Positions 17,861 to 25,139 of a stretch of DNA of 64,000 nucleotides are shown piece after piece; position 1 is the stretch's first letter; each line of letters opens with the position of its first letter. Below the pieces are notes generated by a model that was not told the origin of the DNA, did not search any database, and was given only the letters and a program-made list of their open reading frames with translations. The stretch is from CAXBMB01 sp963976695 (GTDB lineage: Bacteria; Pseudomonadota; Alphaproteobacteria; Kiloniellales; DSM-21159): contig CAXBMB010000004.1 in assembly GCA_963976695.1 (NCBI GenBank), forward strand, positions 1 through 64,000, given 5' to 3'. A program made the position numbers and the translations under genes.

Positions 17861-19267
17861 ATGACCGAGGATCTGGCACTTTTGACCGCGGTGGAAATGC
17901 GCGCCGGCTATGGCGCGGGCGACTTTTCGCCGGCGGACGTGATGACCGCCACCCTGGCCGCCATCGACAAGCACAATCCCCAACTCAACGCCTTTCGCAT
18001 CGTCGACCGCGAGGCCGCGCTTGCCGCGGCAAAGGCCGCCACGGCCCGCTGGCATAGCCAGCAACCGCAAGGGCTGCTGGACGGCATTCCCATCACCGTG
18101 AAGGATGTGGTCCTGGCCAGGAACTGGTCCTGTCTTCGCGGATCGAAGGCCGTCGACCCGGCCGGCCCCTGGGCGGAAGACGCCCCGGCGGTGGCGCGCC
18201 TGCGCGAGGCCGGCGCCATCCCCGTCGGCATGACCACCACGCCGGAATTCGGCTGGAAAGGCGTCACCGATTCAGCGCTGTGCGGCATCACCCGCAATCC
18301 CTGGAACCCGGACAAGACCCCCGGCGGGTCCAGCGGCGGCGCCGCCGTGGCGGCGGCCACCGGCATGGGGGCGCTGCATATCGGCACGGACGGCGGCGGG
18401 TCGGTGCGCATTCCGGCGGGCTTTACCGGTGTGCCGGGCCTGAAACCCAGCTTCGGCCGGGTCCCGGCTTACCCCGCAAGCCCCTTCGGCAGTCTTTCCC
18501 ATCTCGGCCCGCTGGCGCGCAGCACCGAGGATTGCGCCCTGATGCTGACCATCATGGCCGGCCCGGACAACCGCGATCCCCATGCGCTGCCCTTTGACGG
18601 CCGGGACTATCTGCGTGACCTGACCCCCAACCTGCGGGGCAAGCGCATCGCTTTCAGCCACACCATGGGCGGCCATAAGGTGGACCCGGAAATCGCCCGG
18701 CTGGTCGACGCCGCCGTTGCGCTATTGGCGGAGCTGGGCGCGCAGGTCGAAACGCCGGAGATTGCCTTCCCCGACCTCAAGGACTGCTTCAAGCTCTTCT
18801 GGTTTTCCGGCGCTTACCGGTTGCTGCAGCGCTTCACCCCCGACCAGCAGGCCGTGATGGAGGCGGGCCTGCGGGCGGTCGCGGCGGAAGGCGCCGACTA
18901 TTCGCTGGATGACTACTACGACGCCGTGAGCGTGCGGGACAACTTCACCAGACAGATGCAGCAACTCCACCAGCGCTATGATTTCCTGGTCATGCCCACG
19001 CTGCCGCTGCCCGCCTTCGAGGCTGGGTTCGAACAGCCGCAGGCCGGCGATGACGAGCGCTGGTCCGATTGGACACCCTTCACCTACCCCTTTAATCTCA
19101 CCGGTCAGCCCGCCGGCTCGGTTCCCTGCGGCCTGACCGAGGCGGGGCTGCCGGCCGGGCTACAGATCATCGGCGCGCGCTACGACGATTTGGGCGTTCT
19201 GTCAGCCATGGCCGCCTACCAGCAGCGGATGCCAACCCAGTTTCCACCGGGCGCGGGCTCCAGATAG
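17861..19267 (+). CDS. Amidase (amidase signature family)
   Basis: Second amidase-signature enzyme of the window, 468 residues, closer to the GatA-like size. Catalytic Lys in IPITVKDVVLAR, cis-Ser in PGGSSGGAAVAAATG and nucleophilic Ser in GTDGGGSVRIPAGFTG. The typical AS-family C-terminus (FPFNLTGQPAGSVPCGLTE-like region) is present. ATG 17861 has an AGGGGG ribosome site 4 bases upstream. It is followed after 55 bp by a gamma-glutamyltransferase gene, which suggests a joint role in breaking down amide or gamma-glutamyl compounds. GatA is unlikely because gatB and gatC are absent. Confidence 0.9.
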   Translation: MTEDLALLTAVEMRAGYGAGDFSPADVMTATLAAIDKHNPQLNAFRIVDREAALAAAKAATARWHSQQPQGLLDGIPITVKDVVLARNWSCLRGSKAVDPAGPWAEDAPAVARLREAGAIPVGMTTTPEFGWKGVTDSALCGITRNPWNPDKTPGGSSGGAAVAAATGMGALHIGTDGGGSVRIPAGFTGVPGLKPSFGRVPAYPASPFGSLSHLGPLARSTEDCALMLTIMAGPDNRDPHALPFDGRDYLRDLTPNLRGKRIAFSHTMGGHKVDPEIARLVDAAVALLAELGAQVETPEIAFPDLKDCFKLFWFSGAYRLLQRFTPDQQAVMEAGLRAVAAEGADYSLDDYYDAVSVRDNFTRQMQQLHQRYDFLVMPTLPLPAFEAGFEQPQAGDDERWSDWTPFTYPFNLTGQPAGSVPCGLTEAGLPAGLQIIGARYDDLGVLSAMAAYQQRMPTQFPPGAGSR

Positions 19268-19322
19268 ACGCCCGACCGCGATCACCACGGCGCAGAGAAT
19301 GCGCAGAGAAAGGGAATGCAGC

Positions 19323-20894
19323 ATGACCACAGGTCAGGCAAAAGCTGCGCTGGCCTGCGGTCATCCGGAAACCGCCAGGGCGATGGCGGAAATTCTCGCC
19401 GACGGCGGCACGGCTTTCGACGCCATCGTCGCCGGCTTCGCCATGGCCTGCGTTGTCGAGCCGGTGCTGGCCTCGCTGGGCGGCGGCGGCTTTCTGCTGG
19501 CCCGACCGGCGGACCAGCCCTGCCGCTTCTATGACTTCTTTGTCGATACGCCGCGCGCCCGACGCCCGGTTTCGGAGATCGACTTTTTTCCCGTCACCGC
19601 CGACTTCGGGCCGGATACGCAGGAATTTCACGTCGGATTTGGCGCGGCGGCGACGCCCGGCGCGCCCGCCGGCCTGATCAAGGTGCATGAAGAACTGGCC
19701 AGCATGCCGCTTCCGCGTCTGCTGGCCCCGGCGCAAGCCGCCGCCGAACACGGCTTCCAGCTCACCGCCTTGGACGCCTACCTTCTGACCGTCGTCGCCC
19801 CGATCTTTACCTCCAGCGCCGCCACCCGCGATCTCTTTACCCACGATGGCGACAGCCAGCTGCTGGCCGAGGGCGACCGGCTGGTTCAGCCGCAGTTGGC
19901 CACCGCGCTGGCGCGGCTGACGCATGAAGGCGCCCGGCCCTTTTATCACGGCGACTGGGGGGAAAAACTGACCCGCGACAGCCGCCAGCGCGGCGGCCTG
20001 CTGACCCGTGACGACCTTGTCAACTATCGGGTGCGCACCGGCCCGCCGCTGACCCTAAACTATCGCGCGGCGCGATTGACCACCGCCCCCTTGCCGTCAA
20101 CCGGCGGGCCGCTGATCGCCTTCGCCTTGTCATTGCTGGCCGAGGGGCCCGCCCTGGGCGCCGATGCGCAAAGCTGCTGCCGGCTGAGCGCCGCCATGGC
20201 GCTGACCAACCGCGCCCGCCAGTCAAGCGGCCTGTCCCGGGCCGAGGGCGCCGCCGAACTGGAAAGCGCGCTGGCCCAACTCGCCGATCCGGCGCGGCTG
20301 GCGCACGCGCTGCGTGAATTGGCCGACCTGCCCGCCACCGCGCGCGGCACCACGCACCTGTCGGCCCTGGACCGGGCGGGAAATGCCGCCAGCCTGACGC
20401 TGTCAAACGGCGAAGGCAGCGGCGTTTTTGTCGGCGACAGCGGCATTCACCTCAACAACATGCTGGGCGAGGAGGATCTCAACCCGCGTGGTTTCAATGC
20501 CTGGCCTTGCGGCGTGCGCCTGGGCTCAATGATGGCGCCGAGCCTTCTGCTTCTGGACGACGGCCAAGAGGTGGTGCTGGGGTCCGGCGGGTCAAACCGG
20601 ATCCGCTCCGCCCTGTTGCAGGTGATTTTGAATTTGGTCGACCACCGGCTCTCGCTCGAGGCGGCGGTGGCGGCCCCCCGTTTGCATGTCGAACAAGGCA
20701 AACTGCATGTCGAAGAGCCTCGGTCCGAGGCGTTGCTGGCCGCACTGACCGCCCTTCCCTGCCTTCACAGCCACAAAGTCTGGCCCGGCAGGAACCTGTT
20801 TTTTGGCGGCGCTCACTGCGTCGCCCAGGATCGGCGGGGCGGCTTCTCGGCAAGCGGCGACGTCCGGCGCAACGGACAAGCCCGGGTCGTTTGA
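19323..20894 (+). CDS. Gamma-glutamyltransferase family protein
   Basis: Enzymes of this N-terminal-nucleophile family hydrolyse or transfer gamma-glutamyl groups and mature by self-cleavage before a Thr. The cleavage site is visible as GTTHLSALDRAGNAASLT at about residue 340, followed by the small-subunit motifs GSGVFVGDSGIHLNNMLGEE and VLGSGGSNRIRSAL. The start VASLGGGGFLLARP region fits the large subunit. No signal peptide is evident, so it is probably cytoplasmic, unlike the periplasmic E. coli enzyme. ATG 19323 was chosen since AGGGAATG lies just upstream. It is in an operon with the amidase. Confidence 0.9.
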   Translation: MTTGQAKAALACGHPETARAMAEILADGGTAFDAIVAGFAMACVVEPVLASLGGGGFLLARPADQPCRFYDFFVDTPRARRPVSEIDFFPVTADFGPDTQEFHVGFGAAATPGAPAGLIKVHEELASMPLPRLLAPAQAAAEHGFQLTALDAYLLTVVAPIFTSSAATRDLFTHDGDSQLLAEGDRLVQPQLATALARLTHEGARPFYHGDWGEKLTRDSRQRGGLLTRDDLVNYRVRTGPPLTLNYRAARLTTAPLPSTGGPLIAFALSLLAEGPALGADAQSCCRLSAAMALTNRARQSSGLSRAEGAAELESALAQLADPARLAHALRELADLPATARGTTHLSALDRAGNAASLTLSNGEGSGVFVGDSGIHLNNMLGEEDLNPRGFNAWPCGVRLGSMMAPSLLLLDDGQEVVLGSGGSNRIRSALLQVILNLVDHRLSLEAAVAAPRLHVEQGKLHVEEPRSEALLAALTALPCLHSHKVWPGRNLFFGGAHCVAQDRRGGFSASGDVRRNGQARVV

Positions 20895-20955
20895 ACCCGC
20901 CAGGCGCCGATTGGAAGCCCAACCGGACTCGCCTCTGCTTCTCCGCTGGCTGGCC

Positions 20956-21693
20956 TTAAGCCGCCTTGTTGTCCCGGGTCTTGCGAATATAGGCCTGGGT
21001 GCAGTGTTTCGTGCAGTAGGGTTTACCCTGCTCGCTCGGATCGCCGCAGAAATGGAAATCCGGATCGGAAGGATCGCCGATCGGCCATTGGCAAACCTGG
21101 CTGCTGTTGGCGGCGCGCGGCCGCCGACGCATCAAACTTACCTGCCGAACCGGCTTGTCGGCTTTCGCCGCGCCCGGGTCGCGAGCCCCGTCGACGTCGG
21201 CTGTGGCCTGCGCCGTCTCGCCGGGCATCGCCCGCTCAGCGGCCGGGCCGCCGACATCCCTCAACGGCGGAACCACCTTGGGCGCCAAACGCGTAGCAGC
21301 GTCCCGCAGCGGTGCGGAAGCCGCCGCCGGCGCCCGCTTTTCCGCCACCAATTTGGGGCTGCGCGCCACCCGGTCGGACTTGGCGGCACCGGACTTGGCG
21401 ACATCGGACGTGACGACATCGGACTTGGCCGGGTCAGACTTGGCTGTTGCGACGGCGGAAGCTGTCACCGGAGAAGCGCTGGCGCAAGACCCGTCGCGCG
21501 ACGGCGCGCGCCGTTTGGGTTGCGGGTCGCTGTCGCGCCGAATAGGCGACGGCCGGGCCGTCAATTTTAATCGGTGGGCCTTGCCAACAACGGCATTCTT
21601 GGTAACCCCCAGATGCTTGCCGATGGCCGAGGCCGAATGGCCTGCGTTCCACAGGTTGGTGAGTTCCTCAACGCGTTCGGTTGTCCAACTCAT
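20956..21693 (-). CDS. gcrA: GcrA-type cell cycle regulator
   Basis: GcrA binds RNA polymerase sigma-70 and activates promoters carrying methylated GANTC sites in alphaproteobacteria. The N-terminal DNA-binding domain is textbook: MSWTTERVEELTNLW, then GHSASAIGKHLGVTKNAVVGK. The C-terminal sigma-binding region carries a Cys/His cluster: CQWPIGDPSDPDFHFCGDP and YCTKHCTQAY. The linker is enlarged by a five-copy repeat of a 5-residue unit (AKSDP-like), so the protein is 245 residues against about 173 in Caulobacter. ATG 21693 sits at the conserved N-terminus. Its upstream region is packed with GANTC sites. Confidence 0.95.
   Translation of the reverse strand: MSWTTERVEELTNLWNAGHSASAIGKHLGVTKNAVVGKAHRLKLTARPSPIRRDSDPQPKRRAPSRDGSCASASPVTASAVATAKSDPAKSDVVTSDVAKSGAAKSDRVARSPKLVAEKRAPAAASAPLRDAATRLAPKVVPPLRDVGGPAAERAMPGETAQATADVDGARDPGAAKADKPVRQVSLMRRRPRAANSSQVCQWPIGDPSDPDFHFCGDPSEQGKPYCTKHCTQAYIRKTRDNKAA
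21375..21449. repeat. 15-bp in-frame tandem repeat within gcrA
   Basis: Five imperfect units of CGGACTTGGCGACAT type at 21375, 21390, 21405, 21420 and 21435. They encode the AKSD-like repeat of the GcrA linker. Confidence 0.85.
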
Positions 21694-21852
21694 GACTCCG
21701 AAGCTCCCATATTTAGCGGCTGTGTATCGTGAAGCTACTATATACGGGGCGTCGCTGGCTTGTCGAGTCGAGTCAGCAAGATTCCTGTGGAAAGCTTCAG
21801 AATCTCCAGAGTCGCAAGACCTTGGATTGCCAGACCGGACAAATAACGACTC
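21694..21852. promoter_or_regulatory. GANTC (CcrM methylation) site cluster upstream of gcrA
   Basis: Seven GANTC sites in 159 bp: starts at 21694, 21765, 21770, 21780, 21800, 21809 and 21848. One abuts the start codon and one overlaps the proposed -35 box. At this GC content well under one site is expected by chance (rough estimate 0.5). Confidence 0.8.
21739..21766 (-). promoter_or_regulatory. Probable sigma-70 promoter of gcrA
   Basis: On the minus strand, TCGACA (21766-21761), a 16-bp spacer and TATATA (21744-21739), about 45 bp before the start codon. A GANTC site overlaps the -35 element. Confidence 0.6.
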
Positions 21853-22106
21853 CGCGCGGCGGCGAATGCAAGCCCTATCTGCCGACCAGGCCGGCGCCCG
21901 CCGGCACAAGCCCCGACCGGGCGTCCGTTCGGCCCTCGGGTCACGCCGATTCCGAGCGCCCGCCGGACTCCGCAACGCCATGGCGGTGGCGTCGCTGTTC
22001 TGCTAGGAAAGCCGAGAGGACGCCGGGGGGCGCGGGTCGGCCCTTCAACGCGTTTCGACTTCGCTACCGACAGCCCGCGACCCAGGGCAAACAAAGACCC
22101 GGAACA
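21853..22106. other. Rest of the gcrA / transporter divergent region
   Basis: Together with the gcrA control region this makes a 413-bp gap. It is GC-rich and I see no further signal or gene in it. Confidence 0.4.
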
Positions 22107-22682
22107 ATGAGAAACGACGCGCAGCGGGAAATGGCCCTGACGGCCGCCACCTTGGCCATGGTTGTGGTCGTGGCCGCCTCCAACTACCTGGTGCAGTTTC
22201 CGATCAACGATTATCTGACCTGGGGGGCCTTCACCTATCCGGTCGCCTTCCTGATCACCGACCTTTGCAACCGCGGCTTTGGTCCGGCGCTGGCCCGCAA
22301 GGTGATTTTCATCGGCTTCCTGGTTGCGGTTCTGGCGTCGATCTATCTGGCCGACCAGCGCATCGCCCTGGCGTCCGGCAGCGCCTTCTTGAGCGCGCAG
22401 CTGCTCGATATCGTCATTTTCAATCGGCTGCGGCAGGCCAGTTGGTGGCAGGCGCCCTTCATCTCTTCCATCGTCGCCTCGGCCTTGGACACGCTGCTGT
22501 TCTTTTCCCTGGCCTTTGCCTGCCCGCCTTTTGCGTCCGAAACGCTGGGCTGCGCCAGCCTGCCTTGGCAGACCTGGGCGTTGGGGGACTATCTGGTGAA
22601 AATCGGCGTCACCCTGGCCATGCTGCTTCCCTTCCGCCTGATCATGCCGCTTCTGCCCCGGGCGGCGGCGCGGCGGGACTGA
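22107..22682 (+). CDS. Queuosine precursor transporter (VUT family, YhhQ-like)
   Basis: A 191-residue membrane protein with six hydrophobic segments. Family signatures are clear: NYLVQFPINDYLTWGAFTYP, FLITDLCNRGFGPALARKV and SSIVASALDTLLFF. VUT/YhhQ proteins import queuine or preQ precursors for tRNA modification. The ATG at 22107 starts just before MRNDAQREMALTAATLAM. It stands alone, divergent from gcrA. No preQ1 riboswitch-like leader was recognised. Confidence 0.88.
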   Translation: MRNDAQREMALTAATLAMVVVVAASNYLVQFPINDYLTWGAFTYPVAFLITDLCNRGFGPALARKVIFIGFLVAVLASIYLADQRIALASGSAFLSAQLLDIVIFNRLRQASWWQAPFISSIVASALDTLLFFSLAFACPPFASETLGCASLPWQTWALGDYLVKIGVTLAMLLPFRLIMPLLPRAAARRD

Positions 22683-22764
22683 CCCGCCCGCGCCGATTTA
22701 CCAACGTCAGCGTCTCAGGGTTGGATCGAGCGAACGACCCGCCGACGCCGCCGACACCTGGCAG

Positions 22765-23583
22765 CTAAAGCAGCGGACCCTTTGTCGGCCGCAGCGTCGC
22801 CAGGCCGTGGGTAATATGGGCGTAGGCCTGGTCAAGGCTGTCGGTGCGCAGGAAAAGATCCAGGTCCGACGCCGAGATGGTTCCCTGCTCCACCAGCGCC
22901 TCCAGCGTCAGGGCCTGGTCCCAGAAAGCGTTTCCAAACAGCACGATCGGCATCTTCTTTTTCAGCTTCTGCGTCTGTATCAGGGTCATCAGCTCGAAGA
23001 ACTCGTCCAGGGTGCCAAATCCACCGGGCATGACGATCACCGCCTTGGCCAAATAGGTGAACCAAAACTTGCGCATAAAAAAGTAGTGGAACTCGAACGC
23101 CAACTCCGGCGGGACATAGGGATTCTCGAATTCCTCGACCTCGGGAATGGAGATGGTCAAGCCGATCGATTTGCCGCCCGCCTCCGAAGCCCCCCGATTG
23201 GCGGCCTCCATTATGCCCGGGCCGCCACCGGTGCAGACCACAAAGCGCCCGGGATCCTTCTCCAGGCCCAGCGACCATTCGGTCAGTCGCCGCGCCAATA
23301 TCCTGGCGTCTTCATAGTAGCGGGACTGCGCCAGCATCAACTCGGCCTGAGCCAGATCCGCCTTGCCCGAGCGGGCCAGAGCGAGTTGCGCTTCGGCGGC
23401 TTCGCGAGATTTCGTCCGCGCCGAGCCAAAAAAGATAATGGTGTCGGTAATCCCCTCGGCGGCGAACCGGTCTTGCGGCCCCAGGTATTCGGAGAGAATT
23501 CGCACCGGGCGCGCCGCCGGGCGATCGATGAAATCGGGATCACGATAGGCCTTTATCAATTGGCCCGGTTTTTCTTTATTCAT
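22765..23583 (-). CDS. LOG family protein (TIGR00730 type)
   Basis: LOG-fold proteins with PGGxGTxxE act as nucleoside 5'-monophosphate phosphoribohydrolases (cytokinin activation in plants; the bacterial role is less clear). Visible motifs: TIIFFGSAR, FVVCTGGGPGIMEAANRGA and IVMPGGFGTLDEFFELMT. With 272 residues it belongs to the longer LOG type. ATG 23583 has AGAGGA 7 bases upstream; starting at 23655 would add an unconserved tail. It stands alone, with a 570-bp gap upstream. Confidence 0.92.
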   Translation of the reverse strand: MNKEKPGQLIKAYRDPDFIDRPAARPVRILSEYLGPQDRFAAEGITDTIIFFGSARTKSREAAEAQLALARSGKADLAQAELMLAQSRYYEDARILARRLTEWSLGLEKDPGRFVVCTGGGPGIMEAANRGASEAGGKSIGLTISIPEVEEFENPYVPPELAFEFHYFFMRKFWFTYLAKAVIVMPGGFGTLDEFFELMTLIQTQKLKKKMPIVLFGNAFWDQALTLEALVEQGTISASDLDLFLRTDSLDQAYAHITHGLATLRPTKGPLL

Positions 23584-24153
23584 ATCAATTCCTCTAGCTG
23601 GCGTGTGGGCGACGGGGACAGCAGCGCTGGGCGCTGCGTTTCTGTCGTCAAGCACGCGCTAATAGGTTAATCAGAGGCGGAGTCACGATGTAAACCGACT
23701 CATGCCGCGAGGCCATTTAAACCGCTCCGACTCTAAATCATTTGAACAGACCCCGGGCAAGAGTCCACCCCGATAAGGCTTGAGCTGGACAGCGGCCTGC
23801 ACGAGTCTGCCCGCCAAAGGTTAAGGAGGCAGGAAGATTCGGGCAAAACCATGACTGGATCGCTCCCGCCGACGGACCTGCCGATGGACCTGCCGATGGG
23901 CTCGCCGACCGCCCCGCCGCGTTGCGCCGGCTGCCACACTCCGCGGCGGGCCCCGCACGGCGGAAGAGGCCTTGTTCCACCGGGGCGCCCTCAATTCCGC
24001 GCCTTTGACTGGACCTGGCCGCTCTGTTGATGCAGTTCTAAAGTGTGATCGGCTTGCACAGCAGCGCGTCGCGCGCCGGCTCTGACTCCAGGGTCCAAGC
24101 CCGACGCAGGGAACAAACCGCCACCGAAGGCGCAGCAGTCGCCACCGCAAGGG
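23584..24153. other. 570-bp gene-free region
   Basis: No gene supported. It contains a short 12-bp tandem repeat (23874-23909). The stretch 23640-23760 is the least GC-rich and may hold the LOG gene promoter. Confidence 0.5.
23874..23909. repeat. 12-bp tandem repeat, three copies
   Basis: GGACCTGCCGAT twice and then GGGCTCGCCGAC, directly adjoining. Confidence 0.75.
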
Positions 24154-24996
24154 ATGAACAAACCGATGAGCTTTGGCAGCGAGTTTCAGCAGCTTTTGAT
24201 CCTGGCGCTCGGCATGCTGGCGACCGGGGCGCTGGGCGGCGTTCTGGCCGGGCTGCTCGGCGTTGGCGGCGGCATCGTGATCGTCCCGGTGCTGGCCGTG
24301 GTGCTGGAAATCCTCAAGGTCGAACCGACGATCTTGATGCATGTTGCCGTCGCGACCTCGCTGGCGACCATTATTCCCACCTCGATCTCCTCGGCGCGCT
24401 CGCACCACAAAAAAGGCGCCATTCGCTGGGACCTGGTGAAGCGTTGGGCGCCCGCCATCGTGTTGGGCGCGATCGCCGGCGGCGCGATTTCCACGCTGCT
24501 GCGCTCCGACGGCTTGAGCCTGGTGTTCGCGGTGATCGCCTTTTCCGTCGCCGCCTTTATGGTCCTTCGCAAGGAAGGAAGCTACTTCGTCAACCAGGTG
24601 CCGACCGGCATCGGCAGCCAGATCCTGCCACTCGGCATCGGCACCTTTTCCACGCTGATGGGTATTGGCGGCGGAACGCTTACCGTCCCCACCCTGTCGG
24701 CCTGTAATTTCCCGGTCCGCAACGCCGTCGCCACGGCATCGTTTTTTGGTCTGCTGATTGCCGTGCCCGGTGTGATCAGCTTTGTCCTGACCGGCTGGTC
24801 GGTTGGCAGTCTACCGCCCGGCAGTCTGGGCTATGTCAACCTGATCGGATTTGCCATTATTTCGCCGATGTCGGTGTTGATGGCCCCGTTCGGCGCCAGG
24901 ATTGCGCACGCCATCAAGCCCACACTGCTGCGCCGTCTCTTCGCGCTCTTTCTGCTGGCCACCGCCATCAAGATGGCCATCGCCGCCCTGGGTTAG
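24154..24996 (+). CDS. Sulfite exporter TauE/SafE family protein
   Basis: A 280-residue membrane protein of the TauE/SafE (DUF81) family, whose members move sulfite, sulfoacetate or other organosulfur anions. The family repeat is visible twice: GGVLAGLLGVGGGIVIVPVL in the N-terminal half and FSTLMGIGGGTLTVPTLSAC in the C-terminal half, each followed by several helices. A nearby A-T-S-L-A-T-I-I-P-T-S motif also fits. ATG 24154 is used; ATG 24166 is an alternative. It is convergent with the histidine kinase gene. Confidence 0.92.
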   Translation: MNKPMSFGSEFQQLLILALGMLATGALGGVLAGLLGVGGGIVIVPVLAVVLEILKVEPTILMHVAVATSLATIIPTSISSARSHHKKGAIRWDLVKRWAPAIVLGAIAGGAISTLLRSDGLSLVFAVIAFSVAAFMVLRKEGSYFVNQVPTGIGSQILPLGIGTFSTLMGIGGGTLTVPTLSACNFPVRNAVATASFFGLLIAVPGVISFVLTGWSVGSLPPGSLGYVNLIGFAIISPMSVLMAPFGARIAHAIKPTLLRRLFALFLLATAIKMAIAALG

Positions 24997-25139
24997 GCGT
25001 TTGATCCCGGCGGTTGATGGTGCGGTCCTTTGCCAGAAAAGGAAGGAAGCAGGATGGGACGGATGCGCCACGGGCCGCCAGAACGAGGCCTTCGGTCATC
25101 GATATAGCTGGCGTCGCGTCGGCGGCTCACCGGGCGGCG

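Noticed and set aside
17861..19267. GatA subunit of aspartyl/glutamyl-tRNA amidotransferase
   Set aside because: gatB and gatC are absent, and the gene is paired with a gamma-glutamyltransferase.
23640..23730. An eighth 37-bp palindrome (GGTTAATC...AAACCGAC)
   Set aside because: It has similar ends but the wrong length and poor arm pairing. It may be a decayed copy, but this cannot be shown.
23821..24408. 195-residue minus-strand frame opposite the TauE/SafE gene
   Set aside because: It is largely the complement of a well-supported membrane protein gene and has an Arg/His-rich shadow composition.
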